NCBI GenBank assembly: GCA_947440895.1
Contig: CANETO010000188.1
Span: 1 to 5,110, forward strand
Length of the DNA: 5,110 bases
From: Planctomycetaceae bacterium
GTDB taxonomy: Bacteria > Planctomycetota > Planctomycetia > Pirellulales > UBA1268
Direction of reading: 5' to 3'
Positions 1 to 5,110 of the stretch are shown piece after piece; positions within the stretch are counted from its first letter, which is position 1; each line of letters opens with the position of its first letter. A model generated the notes under the pieces. The model searched no databases and was not told where the DNA came from. It saw only the letters and a list, made by a program, of their open reading frames with translations. The position numbers were made by a program, and so were the translations under genes.

Positions 1-594
1 ATTCCGCTGGATCAACGGTATCAGTGGCAGCTGCTCGAGGAGTTCGAGGAGGTGAGCCGGGCCGTCGTGAGTTCCACCCTGCTGGCGGCGATCGTGCAGG
101 CTGTCCTGGCAGGCTTCGGCTTCTATGTCGCCGGGCTCGGCGGCGTGTTCCTGCTGACGCTGTTGACGTTTTTCGGTGCGCTTGTGCCCTTCGTCGGCGC
201 GGCGGCGGTCTGGGGATCGGCCAGCCTCTACCTGCTGTTTTTCGTGAAGAACACCTGGGCGGCAGTGGCGCTCGCCCTGTGGGGGGCGTGCGTCGTTTCG
301 ACCATCGACAACATCATCAAGCCGATCGTCCTCCACGGACAGTCGAAACTCCACCCGCTCCTGGCCCTCCTCAGCGTGCTCGGCGGCGTGGGAGCCCTGG
401 GGCCGGTCGGGATCTTCGTGGGCCCGATCGCCGTAGCCTTTTTACAGGCCGCCCTCACCATGCTGCAGGCCGAAATCGTCAGCCTCTCCGGGCCCAATGG
501 AACCGAGGTCGGGACCATGGCCGCGACGGGGGCGGCGCCACCGGTGGCGGAGGGAGTTGCACAAAGGACCGTCGAGAGAGTGAAATCCTCCTGA
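1..594 (+). CDS. AI-2E/PerM-family membrane transporter, C-terminal part (5' end outside window)
   Basis: The frame is open from base 1 to the TGA at 592-594, giving 197 codons; the start lies upstream of the window. The family (PerM, YdiK, TqsA and relatives) consists of polytopic inner-membrane proteins, usually about 350-400 residues, some proposed to export autoinducer-2 or small solutes; most members have no proven substrate. Visible family features, numbered from the first codon in the window, are: an amphipathic lead-in ending LLEEFEEVSRAVV (about 11-23); hydrophobic segments at about 24-46, 47-82 and 85-105; the ALVPFVGA turn near 60-67; DNIIKP at 103-108; and the glycine-rich GGVGALGPVGIFVGP at 128-142, followed by a last helix. 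The final 35 or so residues are polar, Ala/Gly-rich and look disordered. A GTG at 52 would be an internal start and is not needed. The family call is firm; the substrate cannot be read from the sequence. Confidence 0.9.
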   Translation: MPLDQRYQWQLLEEFEEVSRAVVSSTLLAAIVQAVLAGFGFYVAGLGGVFLLTLLTFFGALVPFVGAAAVWGSASLYLLFFVKNTWAAVALALWGACVVSTIDNIIKPIVLHGQSKLHPLLALLSVLGGVGALGPVGIFVGPIAVAFLQAALTMLQAEIVSLSGPNGTEVGTMAATGAAPPVAEGVAQRTVERVKSS

Positions 595-696
595 TCGGCG
601 GTGCCGACCCGGGCTGTCAGTCGTGGTGAAATTCCGCCCAACCTGCCCAAACAGACAGCCTGCCCGATCTTCCTGACGCTTCTGGAGATGATATTC
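595..696 (+). other. Intergenic gap upstream of the small membrane-protein gene
   Basis: This stretch of about 100 bases separates the transporter stop from the preferred GTG start at 697. The reading frame is open back to 601, but the peptide it would encode is not hydrophobic and does not resemble a signal sequence, so I treat it as untranslated. A 7-base inverted repeat (GGCTGTC at 612-618 with GACAGCC at 654-660, loop of 35) is present without a following T-tract, so it is not a convincing terminator. I see no clear -35/-10 promoter pair. Whether the downstream gene is co-transcribed with the transporter is open. Confidence 0.4.
684..687 (+). promoter_or_regulatory. Shine-Dalgarno site deciding the GTG start at 697
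   Basis: GGAG at 684-687 sits 9 bases before the GTG at 697. It abuts the in-frame ATG at 688 with no spacer, which makes that ATG an unlikely start. The next ATG at 718 has no purine-rich site at a useful distance. The spacing therefore favours GTG 697. Confidence 0.55.
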
Positions 697-1188
697 GTGC
701 GTGCGACATTGATCACGATGGCCTTGGTGGTGGCGGTTGTTTCCACGGTGGGCATGTCCACCGCCTTTGGCATCGAGGCGGCCTTCGTACCGGATGTCGA
801 TGGTGGGGGCGACTATCTCGTGCGAGTGGAGCCTGACCTCGTCCGCAGCGGCACCCCCTACACGTTCACGAGCGACGTGCCGGCCGACGCTCGGGATGTC
901 CGTCGGGTGAAGATCTACGTGGCCGATGCGTGGCCGCCCGCAGTCGAGCGATCCGTGATCGAGGCCTCACGTCGGCCGCGGGCAGCGCCGGTCGCGGCGA
1001 CCACGGCTTCACGCATCGCCGACCTGGAGACGGGCGTCGCGAAGACGGACAAGCCCTGGGGACTGCTGACGGGTAGTTTGATCGGGCTCTTTCTGTCGCT
1101 TGGTGCCAATGCCTATCTCGGCATGCTGCTGGCGCAGATGCGGGCCCGCTATCTTCGCGACATTCAGTCGGGCATCGTGAAGGCTTAG
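697..1188 (+). CDS. Small signal-peptide/single-pass membrane protein, function unknown
   Basis: I do not recognise a named family. From the GTG at 697 the product is 163 residues, ending at TAG 1186-1188. Residues 1-25 form a basic start plus hydrophobic stretch (VRATLITMALVVAVVSTVG, then STAFG) that looks like a signal peptide or uncleaved anchor. Residues about 30-80 form a compact domain with the pattern FVPDVDGGGDYLVRVEPDLV, then SDVPADARDVRRVKIYV. A low-complexity Arg/Ala linker follows to about 118. A strong hydrophobic helix at 121-148 (WGLLTGSLIGLFLSLGANAY and onward) precedes a short basic end (RARYLRD), so the C-terminus should be cytoplasmic and the domain outside the cytoplasm. 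From memory, planctomycetes carry many short proteins with a similar Tyr-x(3)-Ile/Val-x-Pro ... Ser-Asp-x-Pro ... Val-x-Arg arrangement followed by a C-terminal helix; that is recollection, not a match. Alternative in-frame starts are 601, 688 and 718. The gene is convergent with the nuclease module. Confidence 0.75.
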   Translation: MRATLITMALVVAVVSTVGMSTAFGIEAAFVPDVDGGGDYLVRVEPDLVRSGTPYTFTSDVPADARDVRRVKIYVADAWPPAVERSVIEASRRPRAAPVAATTASRIADLETGVAKTDKPWGLLTGSLIGLFLSLGANAYLGMLLAQMRARYLRDIQSGIVKA

Positions 1189-1200
1189 AGCAGAATCCCC

Positions 1201-1216
1201 TGTCGAGCGTTCGACA
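1201..1216. repeat. 6-bp palindrome beside the leftward terminator
   Basis: TGTCGA (1201-1206) and TCGACA (1211-1216) form a 6-bp stem with a GCGT loop. On the leftward strand it lies directly after the T-tract of the terminator at 1216-1241. It may help close the 3' end of the leftward transcript or mean nothing; TCGA-rich words are common in this sequence. Confidence 0.35.
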
Positions 1217-1241
1217 AAAAGCCCCGGACGGAAGTCCGGGG
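1216..1241 (-). terminator. Rho-independent terminator of the leftward yhaO-yhaN unit
   Basis: Read leftward, CCCCGGAC pairs perfectly with GTCCGGGG around a TTCC tetraloop (stem bases 1222-1229 and 1234-1241), followed by CTTTTTG (1221 back to 1215). The stem is all Watson-Crick, 8 bp and GC-rich, and the five-T run is rare in this GC-rich sequence. It lies about 100 bases beyond the YhaN-like stop codon at 1344. The distance is explained by the intervening opposite-facing hairpin at 1305-1324, which has no T-tract in this direction. Confidence 0.8.
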
Positions 1242-1304
1242 ACACCGGGTTGTTGGGCGTTCGCGGATATGCATGGCACGCGGGACGGTGTTTTCACCCG
1301 GAGT

Positions 1305-1330
1305 CCCCCGGCTTCCGCCGGGGGCTTCTT
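1305..1330 (+). terminator. Terminator hairpin for the rightward genes
   Basis: CCCCCGGC (1305-1312) pairs perfectly with GCCGGGGG (1317-1324) around a TTCC tetraloop, followed by CTTCTT (1325-1330). The stem is very strong but the T-tract is broken by a C, so termination may be weaker than at the leftward hairpin. It lies 117 bases after the stop of the small membrane-protein gene and ends 13 bases before the last codon of the convergent ATPase gene. Confidence 0.65.
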
Positions 1331-1343
1331 GTGGCGCGGCGCA

Positions 1344-4300
1344 TCAACGCGACTTGCGTCGACTGGGATTCTCGCCGTGCCTGATCGCGGCGTAGCCGCC
1401 GGCCGGGCTGAAGAAGAAGTGCTCCGCTGGCCAGGCACCAGGGCCGACCTCGTGGAAGGCGACCGGCGGCGTGACCGGACTCACATCGACTACCGGCTCG
1501 GGCTGCGGGGCGGGCTTCGGATCGGGCTTGGCTTGAGCCACGCGGGGCGGCGGCGGGAGTTTCACTGCGTCTGGTTCCGCCCGCCGCCAGACCCGGTTGG
1601 GATCGCTCAGCGAACGGACATGCGCATTCGCTTCGGCGAAAATGGAGGCCACATGGGCGTGGCAGGTGAAAACGAGCATCTGCCGCTCCCCAGGCTGATC
1701 CGAAACGAATTCCACGAGAACCCGGGCCGCGGACCGGGCCCGATCATCGTCGAAGTTCACCAGCGCGTCGTCCATCACCAGCGGCAGTGGCACGCCATGT
1801 CGCTGGAGGTCGCGGACAAGCGCCAGTCGCAGTGCCAAAAACACCTGCTCTCGTGTGCCGCGACTGAGCCGTTCCGGCTTGCAGACGTTGCCGTCACGAT
1901 CGTGCACCTCGAGGCAGGCTTCGTCGATCGTGGTGGTGATCGCGGTGTGCCGGCCGTCGGTGAGACGGGACAGCCAGTGTGAGGCATCGCGGAGCACGGG
2001 CGGCTGGTGGTCGCGGGCCACCGTCAGCCGCGTCTCTTCGAGCAACAAGCCCGTGCGTTCCAGGAGCCGTCGACGATCGAGCTGCCCGGCGAGTTGGTGT
2101 TCCACGTCAGCAAGCTCCGCCTGCAGGGCCTCGGTGCTTCGATCCCGGGCGGTGGCGTCAACCTTGGCTGCGATCCCAGCCCGTCGGTCGGCAGCGAGCC
2201 GGTGGGTCGTCCGCAGGCGTTCCGTCACCTCGCAGGCTTCGGCCAATCGCCGCGCGAGCGGCGTCATGGTGACCAGCGTCTCACTGTCGGTCTGCTCGGA
2301 AACAGCGTGCAGTGTCTTGGCGATGGCTTTGCGGCCCCCCTTGGCTGCCGCGAGCGGCCGGGACGCATCGGCGTGGCCGGGCAGTTCGGCAATCATGGAG
2401 TGGGCAGGCTCGGCGTGCAGCCACTGGTCGATGTCGATCGGTCCGGTGATTCGGCGACGGGCATCGAGCCACGCGGCCTCCGCATCCTCCGCCTCCTGGC
2501 GCGTTCGTTCGAAGAGGGGTCGTCGGTCGACCTTGGCAAGGAAATCCTGTTCGTTGTCAACGGCCCAGCGGGTGAGGAAGTCTTTGACGTGGTGCTCGGC
2601 CACGGCCAGCTGCTTCTTGCCGCGGCGGTGGGAGGCGCGGGCCCGTTCGAGCTTGCGAGCGAGCAGTCCGCGACGGCGATGCGCGAGCGACTCGGCCGCC
2701 ATTTTCTCGCGCAGCTGACCGATGTGTTCCAGCGGCGTGGCCTCCGGGACAAGGTCGCACTCCACCATCAGTTCATCGATCCGCTTGGAAAACGTGGCGA
2801 GTTCCTCCCGCTTGTGTCGGGCCTCTTCGGAGAGCCGACGGCGGTCGTCATCGAGTGTCAGGAGCGTGTGCCTGTGCAGGCCGATCTGCTTCACTTCCCG
2901 TGGCGACAGCGTGGTCGGCAGGCCGCGGTGCTCCAGAGCCTTCTGCCACCGCAGGCGGGCGGCCTTGCGCTGGGAAAGCGCCCGCTTGAGCGACTGCTGC
3001 GCCACGGCGACCTTGTCGGAGAGCACATGCATCGATCCCTCGCGGGCAGCCAGTTCTTCCAGCCGTTCCACTTCGGCCTGGGCGAGGGCTGCCCGGCGCT
3101 CGAGCGAGTTGACGGTGTCGGCGGGAATCTTCTTGTCGAGCAGGCCACACTGCGTCAGCAGATCCTCACGTTGCTTGTGCACCATGTCGCTCTGACTGCG
3201 GGCCGCCTCGAGGCGATTGGAGGCGGCGCGGTCGAGCGACCAGGTGGTCACCGACGCCAGCCCGGTGCCAGCCAGCCCCAGCGCGGCAAGCGCGTAGGCC
3301 AGCGGACCAGTGACCGTCTGCGGGAGGAGCAGCCCGGAAAGCAGCATGCCCGCACCGGTCACGAACACTGCCCCCAGCGCGACCAGCCAGCCGAGCGGAA
3401 TCAGTTGGCCCTCCATGAGGTGCACGACCTCCTGGTCGATGCGAGTGATCGACTTATCGAGGTCGGCCAGCTGGGCGGTGGCGGCAAGACGGTTGCGAAA
3501 CAGTGTGGCCCTACCGCTCGCCTCTTCGATGGCTTCGGCAATCGTCATTCCCTTGGGGCCGACTCCTCCCTTGACCATCCCGCGGGTGTCGTCGAGCAGG
3601 CCTTTGGCCTCGGATACGCCGCGTTTGGCCTCGCTGACCTCTCGCGAGGCTTTGGCGCACTCACGGGCGCGGGCACGCAGCGGGCCGAACGAATGCATGA
3701 AGCCCTCGGGGAGGAGCACGTCGGGCAGCGTCTCCGCGGCGTCGAGCGGTCCGGTGATGGCGACGATCCGTGAGAGTCCGGCGGTGCCGACCTGTTCGCC
3801 GAACCGGCGTGCTGCCAGCCGCGCATGCGACTCGGCACGGGCCACCTCCGCCACCATTCGCTCGAGCCTTGGCTGCTCTTCGCAGATCGCCGCCACGGCT
3901 GCCCGCCGCTTCCAGATCGCCGATTCCGCGGGCACCTCGGCGAGGCTGCGGGCCAGCCGGCTACGGGTCCTTTGCTTGCTGCGGACGAGCCGGGCCAGCT
4001 TGGTGCGGATCTTCGCAGCGCGTTTCCAGGCGTCGAGGTCGGCATGCACGAGTGTTGTGCCCACCATGGACTCGAGTTGCGTGGCAGTCTGCCGGTAGGC
4101 TTGATAGAGCGGCTCGATCCAGAGCACACCCCGCACGACGTCTTCCTCACCCACGGCCCGCTCGATCGCGGCCTCGAGTGTGGCCAACTCGGCATCGGTG
4201 CGGGCCAGTTCGGCCAGCAGACTGCCGGCTGCCATGGCCGGTGCGTTGAGGGCTGCGAGCCGGTCGAGGATCTCGTGTCGACGCAGCCGCAACGATTCGA

Positions 4301-4922
4301 TCGGCGACACTGCCGGATCGCTCGAGTCGAGCCGTTCGATCGCCTCGCGGATGTGCCGGAGCACGCGGGTCACCTTGGAACGGTCGAGGCCGCTGGCCAG
4401 TTCGTAGAGACGGCTGCCACAGCCCTCCGGGTCGAGTGTGCGAAGCTCGTGCAATTCGTCGAGGCCGAAGGCCATGACATTCGTGAAGGTGCGCTCGTCG
4501 ATATCGCCGACGATGTCCTGCAGATAGGGGCGGTTCCAGGGGCGGCCGTCCACCGGTGGCACGATGTCTTTGATCGAGATGAAATCGCCATGGTCGCCGC
4601 CGAGGCCGATGATGTCGTCCTCGTAGCTGGCCTGCGTCAACGTCGGAAGGTCCGGTCCCTCGTGCCGGCGTTCGATCGACAGGCGGCGGCCTTCCGGGCC
4701 GGTGTGCACGACCAACCGGCCGGCACACGGCAGCTTTGGGTCGAGCACGCCGCGGCGAAACAGCCCTTCGAACCCGAAGAACATCGCCCTCACGAATTCG
4801 AGCAGGGATGTCTTGCCGGTCTCGTTGGTGCCGTGGAGCACCTGCACCCCGGGGCCGAGATGGTCGATCGTGACGCCGGAGAGCGCCCCGGAGCGTTCGA
4901 TGTGGATCGTTTCGATGTGCAT
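1344..4922 (-). CDS. YhaN-like SMC/SbcC-type ATPase with a central membrane hairpin
   Basis: The product has 1192 residues and is a large ABC-type ATPase of the YhaN branch of the SbcC/Rad50/RecN group. Its likely role is ATP-driven handling of DNA ends together with a YhaO-type nuclease. The N-terminal ATPase half contains Walker A GTNETGKTS at 31-39 followed by LLEFVRAMFFGFEGLF, and FGLDELHEL near 152-160. Coiled-coil-rich arms follow (about 190-500 and 562-965). Two hydrophobic helices at about 507-530 and 538-560 sit between the arms. The C-terminal ATPase half contains the signature LSRGTREQVFLALRLA at 1019-1034, Walker B LPLVMDDALVNFDDDR at 1046-1061, and the switch-His region FTCHAH at 1085-1090. 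No CxxC zinc hook is present. A proline-rich tail occupies about 1107-1192. The start is well supported: ATG with GGAG 8 bases upstream, MHIETIHIERSGAL fits the family's first strand, and the upstream gene ends 15 bases before. It is longer than the roughly 950-1000 residues I recall for the Bacillus protein. The ATPase call is firm; the physiological role is inferred. Confidence 0.92.
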   Translation of the reverse strand: MHIETIHIERSGALSGVTIDHLGPGVQVLHGTNETGKTSLLEFVRAMFFGFEGLFRRGVLDPKLPCAGRLVVHTGPEGRRLSIERRHEGPDLPTLTQASYEDDIIGLGGDHGDFISIKDIVPPVDGRPWNRPYLQDIVGDIDERTFTNVMAFGLDELHELRTLDPEGCGSRLYELASGLDRSKVTRVLRHIREAIERLDSSDPAVSPIESLRLRRHEILDRLAALNAPAMAAGSLLAELARTDAELATLEAAIERAVGEEDVVRGVLWIEPLYQAYRQTATQLESMVGTTLVHADLDAWKRAAKIRTKLARLVRSKQRTRSRLARSLAEVPAESAIWKRRAAVAAICEEQPRLERMVAEVARAESHARLAARRFGEQVGTAGLSRIVAITGPLDAAETLPDVLLPEGFMHSFGPLRARARECAKASREVSEAKRGVSEAKGLLDDTRGMVKGGVGPKGMTIAEAIEEASGRATLFRNRLAATAQLADLDKSITRIDQEVVHLMEGQLIPLGWLVALGAVFVTGAGMLLSGLLLPQTVTGPLAYALAALGLAGTGLASVTTWSLDRAASNRLEAARSQSDMVHKQREDLLTQCGLLDKKIPADTVNSLERRAALAQAEVERLEELAAREGSMHVLSDKVAVAQQSLKRALSQRKAARLRWQKALEHRGLPTTLSPREVKQIGLHRHTLLTLDDDRRRLSEEARHKREELATFSKRIDELMVECDLVPEATPLEHIGQLREKMAAESLAHRRRGLLARKLERARASHRRGKKQLAVAEHHVKDFLTRWAVDNEQDFLAKVDRRPLFERTRQEAEDAEAAWLDARRRITGPIDIDQWLHAEPAHSMIAELPGHADASRPLAAAKGGRKAIAKTLHAVSEQTDSETLVTMTPLARRLAEACEVTERLRTTHRLAADRRAGIAAKVDATARDRSTEALQAELADVEHQLAGQLDRRRLLERTGLLLEETRLTVARDHQPPVLRDASHWLSRLTDGRHTAITTTIDEACLEVHDRDGNVCKPERLSRGTREQVFLALRLALVRDLQRHGVPLPLVMDDALVNFDDDRARSAARVLVEFVSDQPGERQMLVFTCHAHVASIFAEANAHVRSLSDPNRVWRRAEPDAVKLPPPPRVAQAKPDPKPAPQPEPVVDVSPVTPPVAFHEVGPGAWPAEHFFFSPAGGYAAIRHGENPSRRKSR

Positions 4923-4930
4923 GTCGCAGA

Positions 4931-4934
4931 CTCC
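4931..4934 (-). promoter_or_regulatory. Ribosome binding site of the YhaN-like gene
   Basis: Read leftward, GGAG lies in the 15-base junction after the upstream stop codon and 8 bases before the ATG at 4922. It confirms the start choice and points to translation from a shared message with the upstream gene. Confidence 0.75.
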
Positions 4935-4937
4935 GTG

Positions 4938-5110
4938 TCAGGTCGATTCGATGAGTTCGAGGGCGAGCCAGGCGGACTCGCGGGCAAGATCCGCCGGGAT
5001 GGCGTGCAGGGGCTGCTGTTCCAAACCGTTGACGATGTCGGCTAGCGCCGTCGAGAAAGAGGTCGTGCTACCGGGCTTGGCGCCCGAACGGGAATGTCCC
5101 AGCGAAATCA
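4938..5110 (-). CDS. C-terminal end of an upstream gene, probably the YhaO-type DNA-repair nuclease
   Basis: A frame enters from the right edge and stays open for 56 whole codons to the TGA at 4938-4940. It reads ISLGHSRSGAKPGST, then TSFSTALADIVNGLEQQPLH, and ends ARESAWLALELIEST. Third codon positions are mostly G or C, matching the neighbouring gene, so it is coding. The visible part lacks the metallophosphoesterase motifs, which lie near the N-terminus in this family, so the product cannot be read from sequence. The assignment rests on context: YhaN-type ATPases are usually encoded directly after a YhaO-type calcineurin-like exonuclease in the same operon, and the 15-base junction with same-strand orientation fits. 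YhaO-type proteins also end in a variable helical region, which this short Leu/Ala-rich stretch resembles. Coding status is about 0.85; the product is about 0.6. Confidence 0.7.
   Translation of the reverse strand, partial: ISLGHSRSGAKPGSTTSFSTALADIVNGLEQQPLHAIPADLARESAWLALELIEST

Larger units (their letters stand above)
1216..1330. repeat. Inverted pair of a 35-base terminator element with compensatory stem changes
   Basis: The left arm is 1216-1250 and the right arm is 1296-1330, read on the opposite strand. They align without gaps at 29 of 35 positions, and two more flanking bases match on the outer side. The six differences are not random: arm positions 11/22 are G-C in one copy and C-G in the other, and 13/20 are A-T in one and G-C in the other, so four of the six changes preserve base pairing. 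The similarity goes beyond the hairpin to a conserved flank, ACCCGG(A/T)GT, 5' of each stem in its terminator sense. The spacer between the arms is 45 bases (1251-1295) and holds nothing else I can identify. Confidence 0.75.

Noticed and set aside
24..629. Arg/Gly/Pro-rich open frame overlapping the transporter
   Set aside because: This is a shadow frame of the transporter; composition is typical of out-of-frame translation of GC-rich DNA, and the overlapping frame has clear AI-2E family motifs.
612..660. 7-base inverted repeat GGCTGTC/GACAGCC as a terminator after the transporter
   Set aside because: The loop is 35 bases long, the stem is short and no T-tract follows.
601..696. N-terminal extension of the small membrane-protein gene from GTG 601
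   Set aside because: The added residues are not signal-like and would bury the hydrophobic leader inside the protein. GGAG with a 9-base spacer supports GTG 697 instead.
1216..1330. The hairpin pair as a CRISPR array or transposon ends
   Set aside because: There are only two copies, in inverted orientation, with no regular spacer series, no target-site duplication visible at the outer edges and no transposase. Terminator function with T-tracts explains them better.
1269..1982. Rightward open frame starting between the two terminator hairpins
   Set aside because: It runs antisense through the C-terminal ATPase motifs (signature, Walker B, His switch) of the leftward gene, has no ribosome binding site that I can see, and reads as low-complexity Arg/Gly-rich peptide.
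2007..3773. Long rightward open frame (588 codons) opposite the ATPase gene
   Set aside because: It is codon-aligned antisense to the ATPase gene. A stop in that frame needs a TTA, CTA or TCA codon in the sense gene, and these are rare at this GC content, so long open frames are expected by chance. The translation is low in recognisable motifs.
3825..5045. Second long rightward open frame (406 codons) antisense to the ATPase gene and its upstream neighbour
   Set aside because: It lies in the same antisense codon-aligned frame and continues over the junction only because the two leftward genes share a frame. The YhaN-like motifs on the other strand are decisive.

Overview
This is a high-GC bacterial window (most third codon positions are G or C) with compact, ordinary bacterial gene layout. 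The very large YhaN-type ATPase, the small single-pass membrane protein of a style I associate with planctomycetes, and the base composition together suggest a member of the Planctomycetota. That is inference from protein character, not a database match; another high-GC lineage is possible.

Layout: the left quarter reads rightward. Bases 1-594 are the 3' half of an AI-2E/PerM-family membrane transporter whose start lies outside the window. After a gap of about 100 bases comes a short gene (best start GTG at 697, stop at 1188) for an unrecognised protein with an N-terminal signal-like segment and one C-terminal membrane helix. The right three quarters read leftward. The tail of a gene enters from the right edge (stop at 4938-4940). 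After 15 bases, with a well placed GGAG, a 1192-residue YhaN-like SMC/SbcC-type ATPase follows (4922 to 1344). By position, the right-edge gene is probably the YhaO-type nuclease partner, though only 56 codons are visible.

The two transcription units converge on 1189-1343. This space holds two strong 8-bp hairpins, one followed by a T-tract on each strand. They are near-identical inverted copies of one 35-base element, and two of the stem base pairs have changed in a compensatory way. Each appears to be the terminator of the unit that reaches it second, so the two transcripts would overlap antisense at their 3' ends.

How the genes work together: the leftward pair looks like a YhaO-YhaN nuclease/ATPase module, analogous in plan to SbcD-SbcC (Mre11-Rad50) and acting on DNA ends. 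Here the ATPase has a predicted two-helix membrane hairpin in the middle of its coiled coil instead of a CxxC zinc hook, suggesting a membrane-tethered DNA-processing machine. The rightward genes are both membrane proteins, with no clear functional link to the nuclease module. I see no CRISPR array, mobile element, tRNA or rRNA. The unusual items are the covarying terminator pair, the membrane hairpin, the proline-rich tail of the ATPase, and the small unassigned membrane protein.
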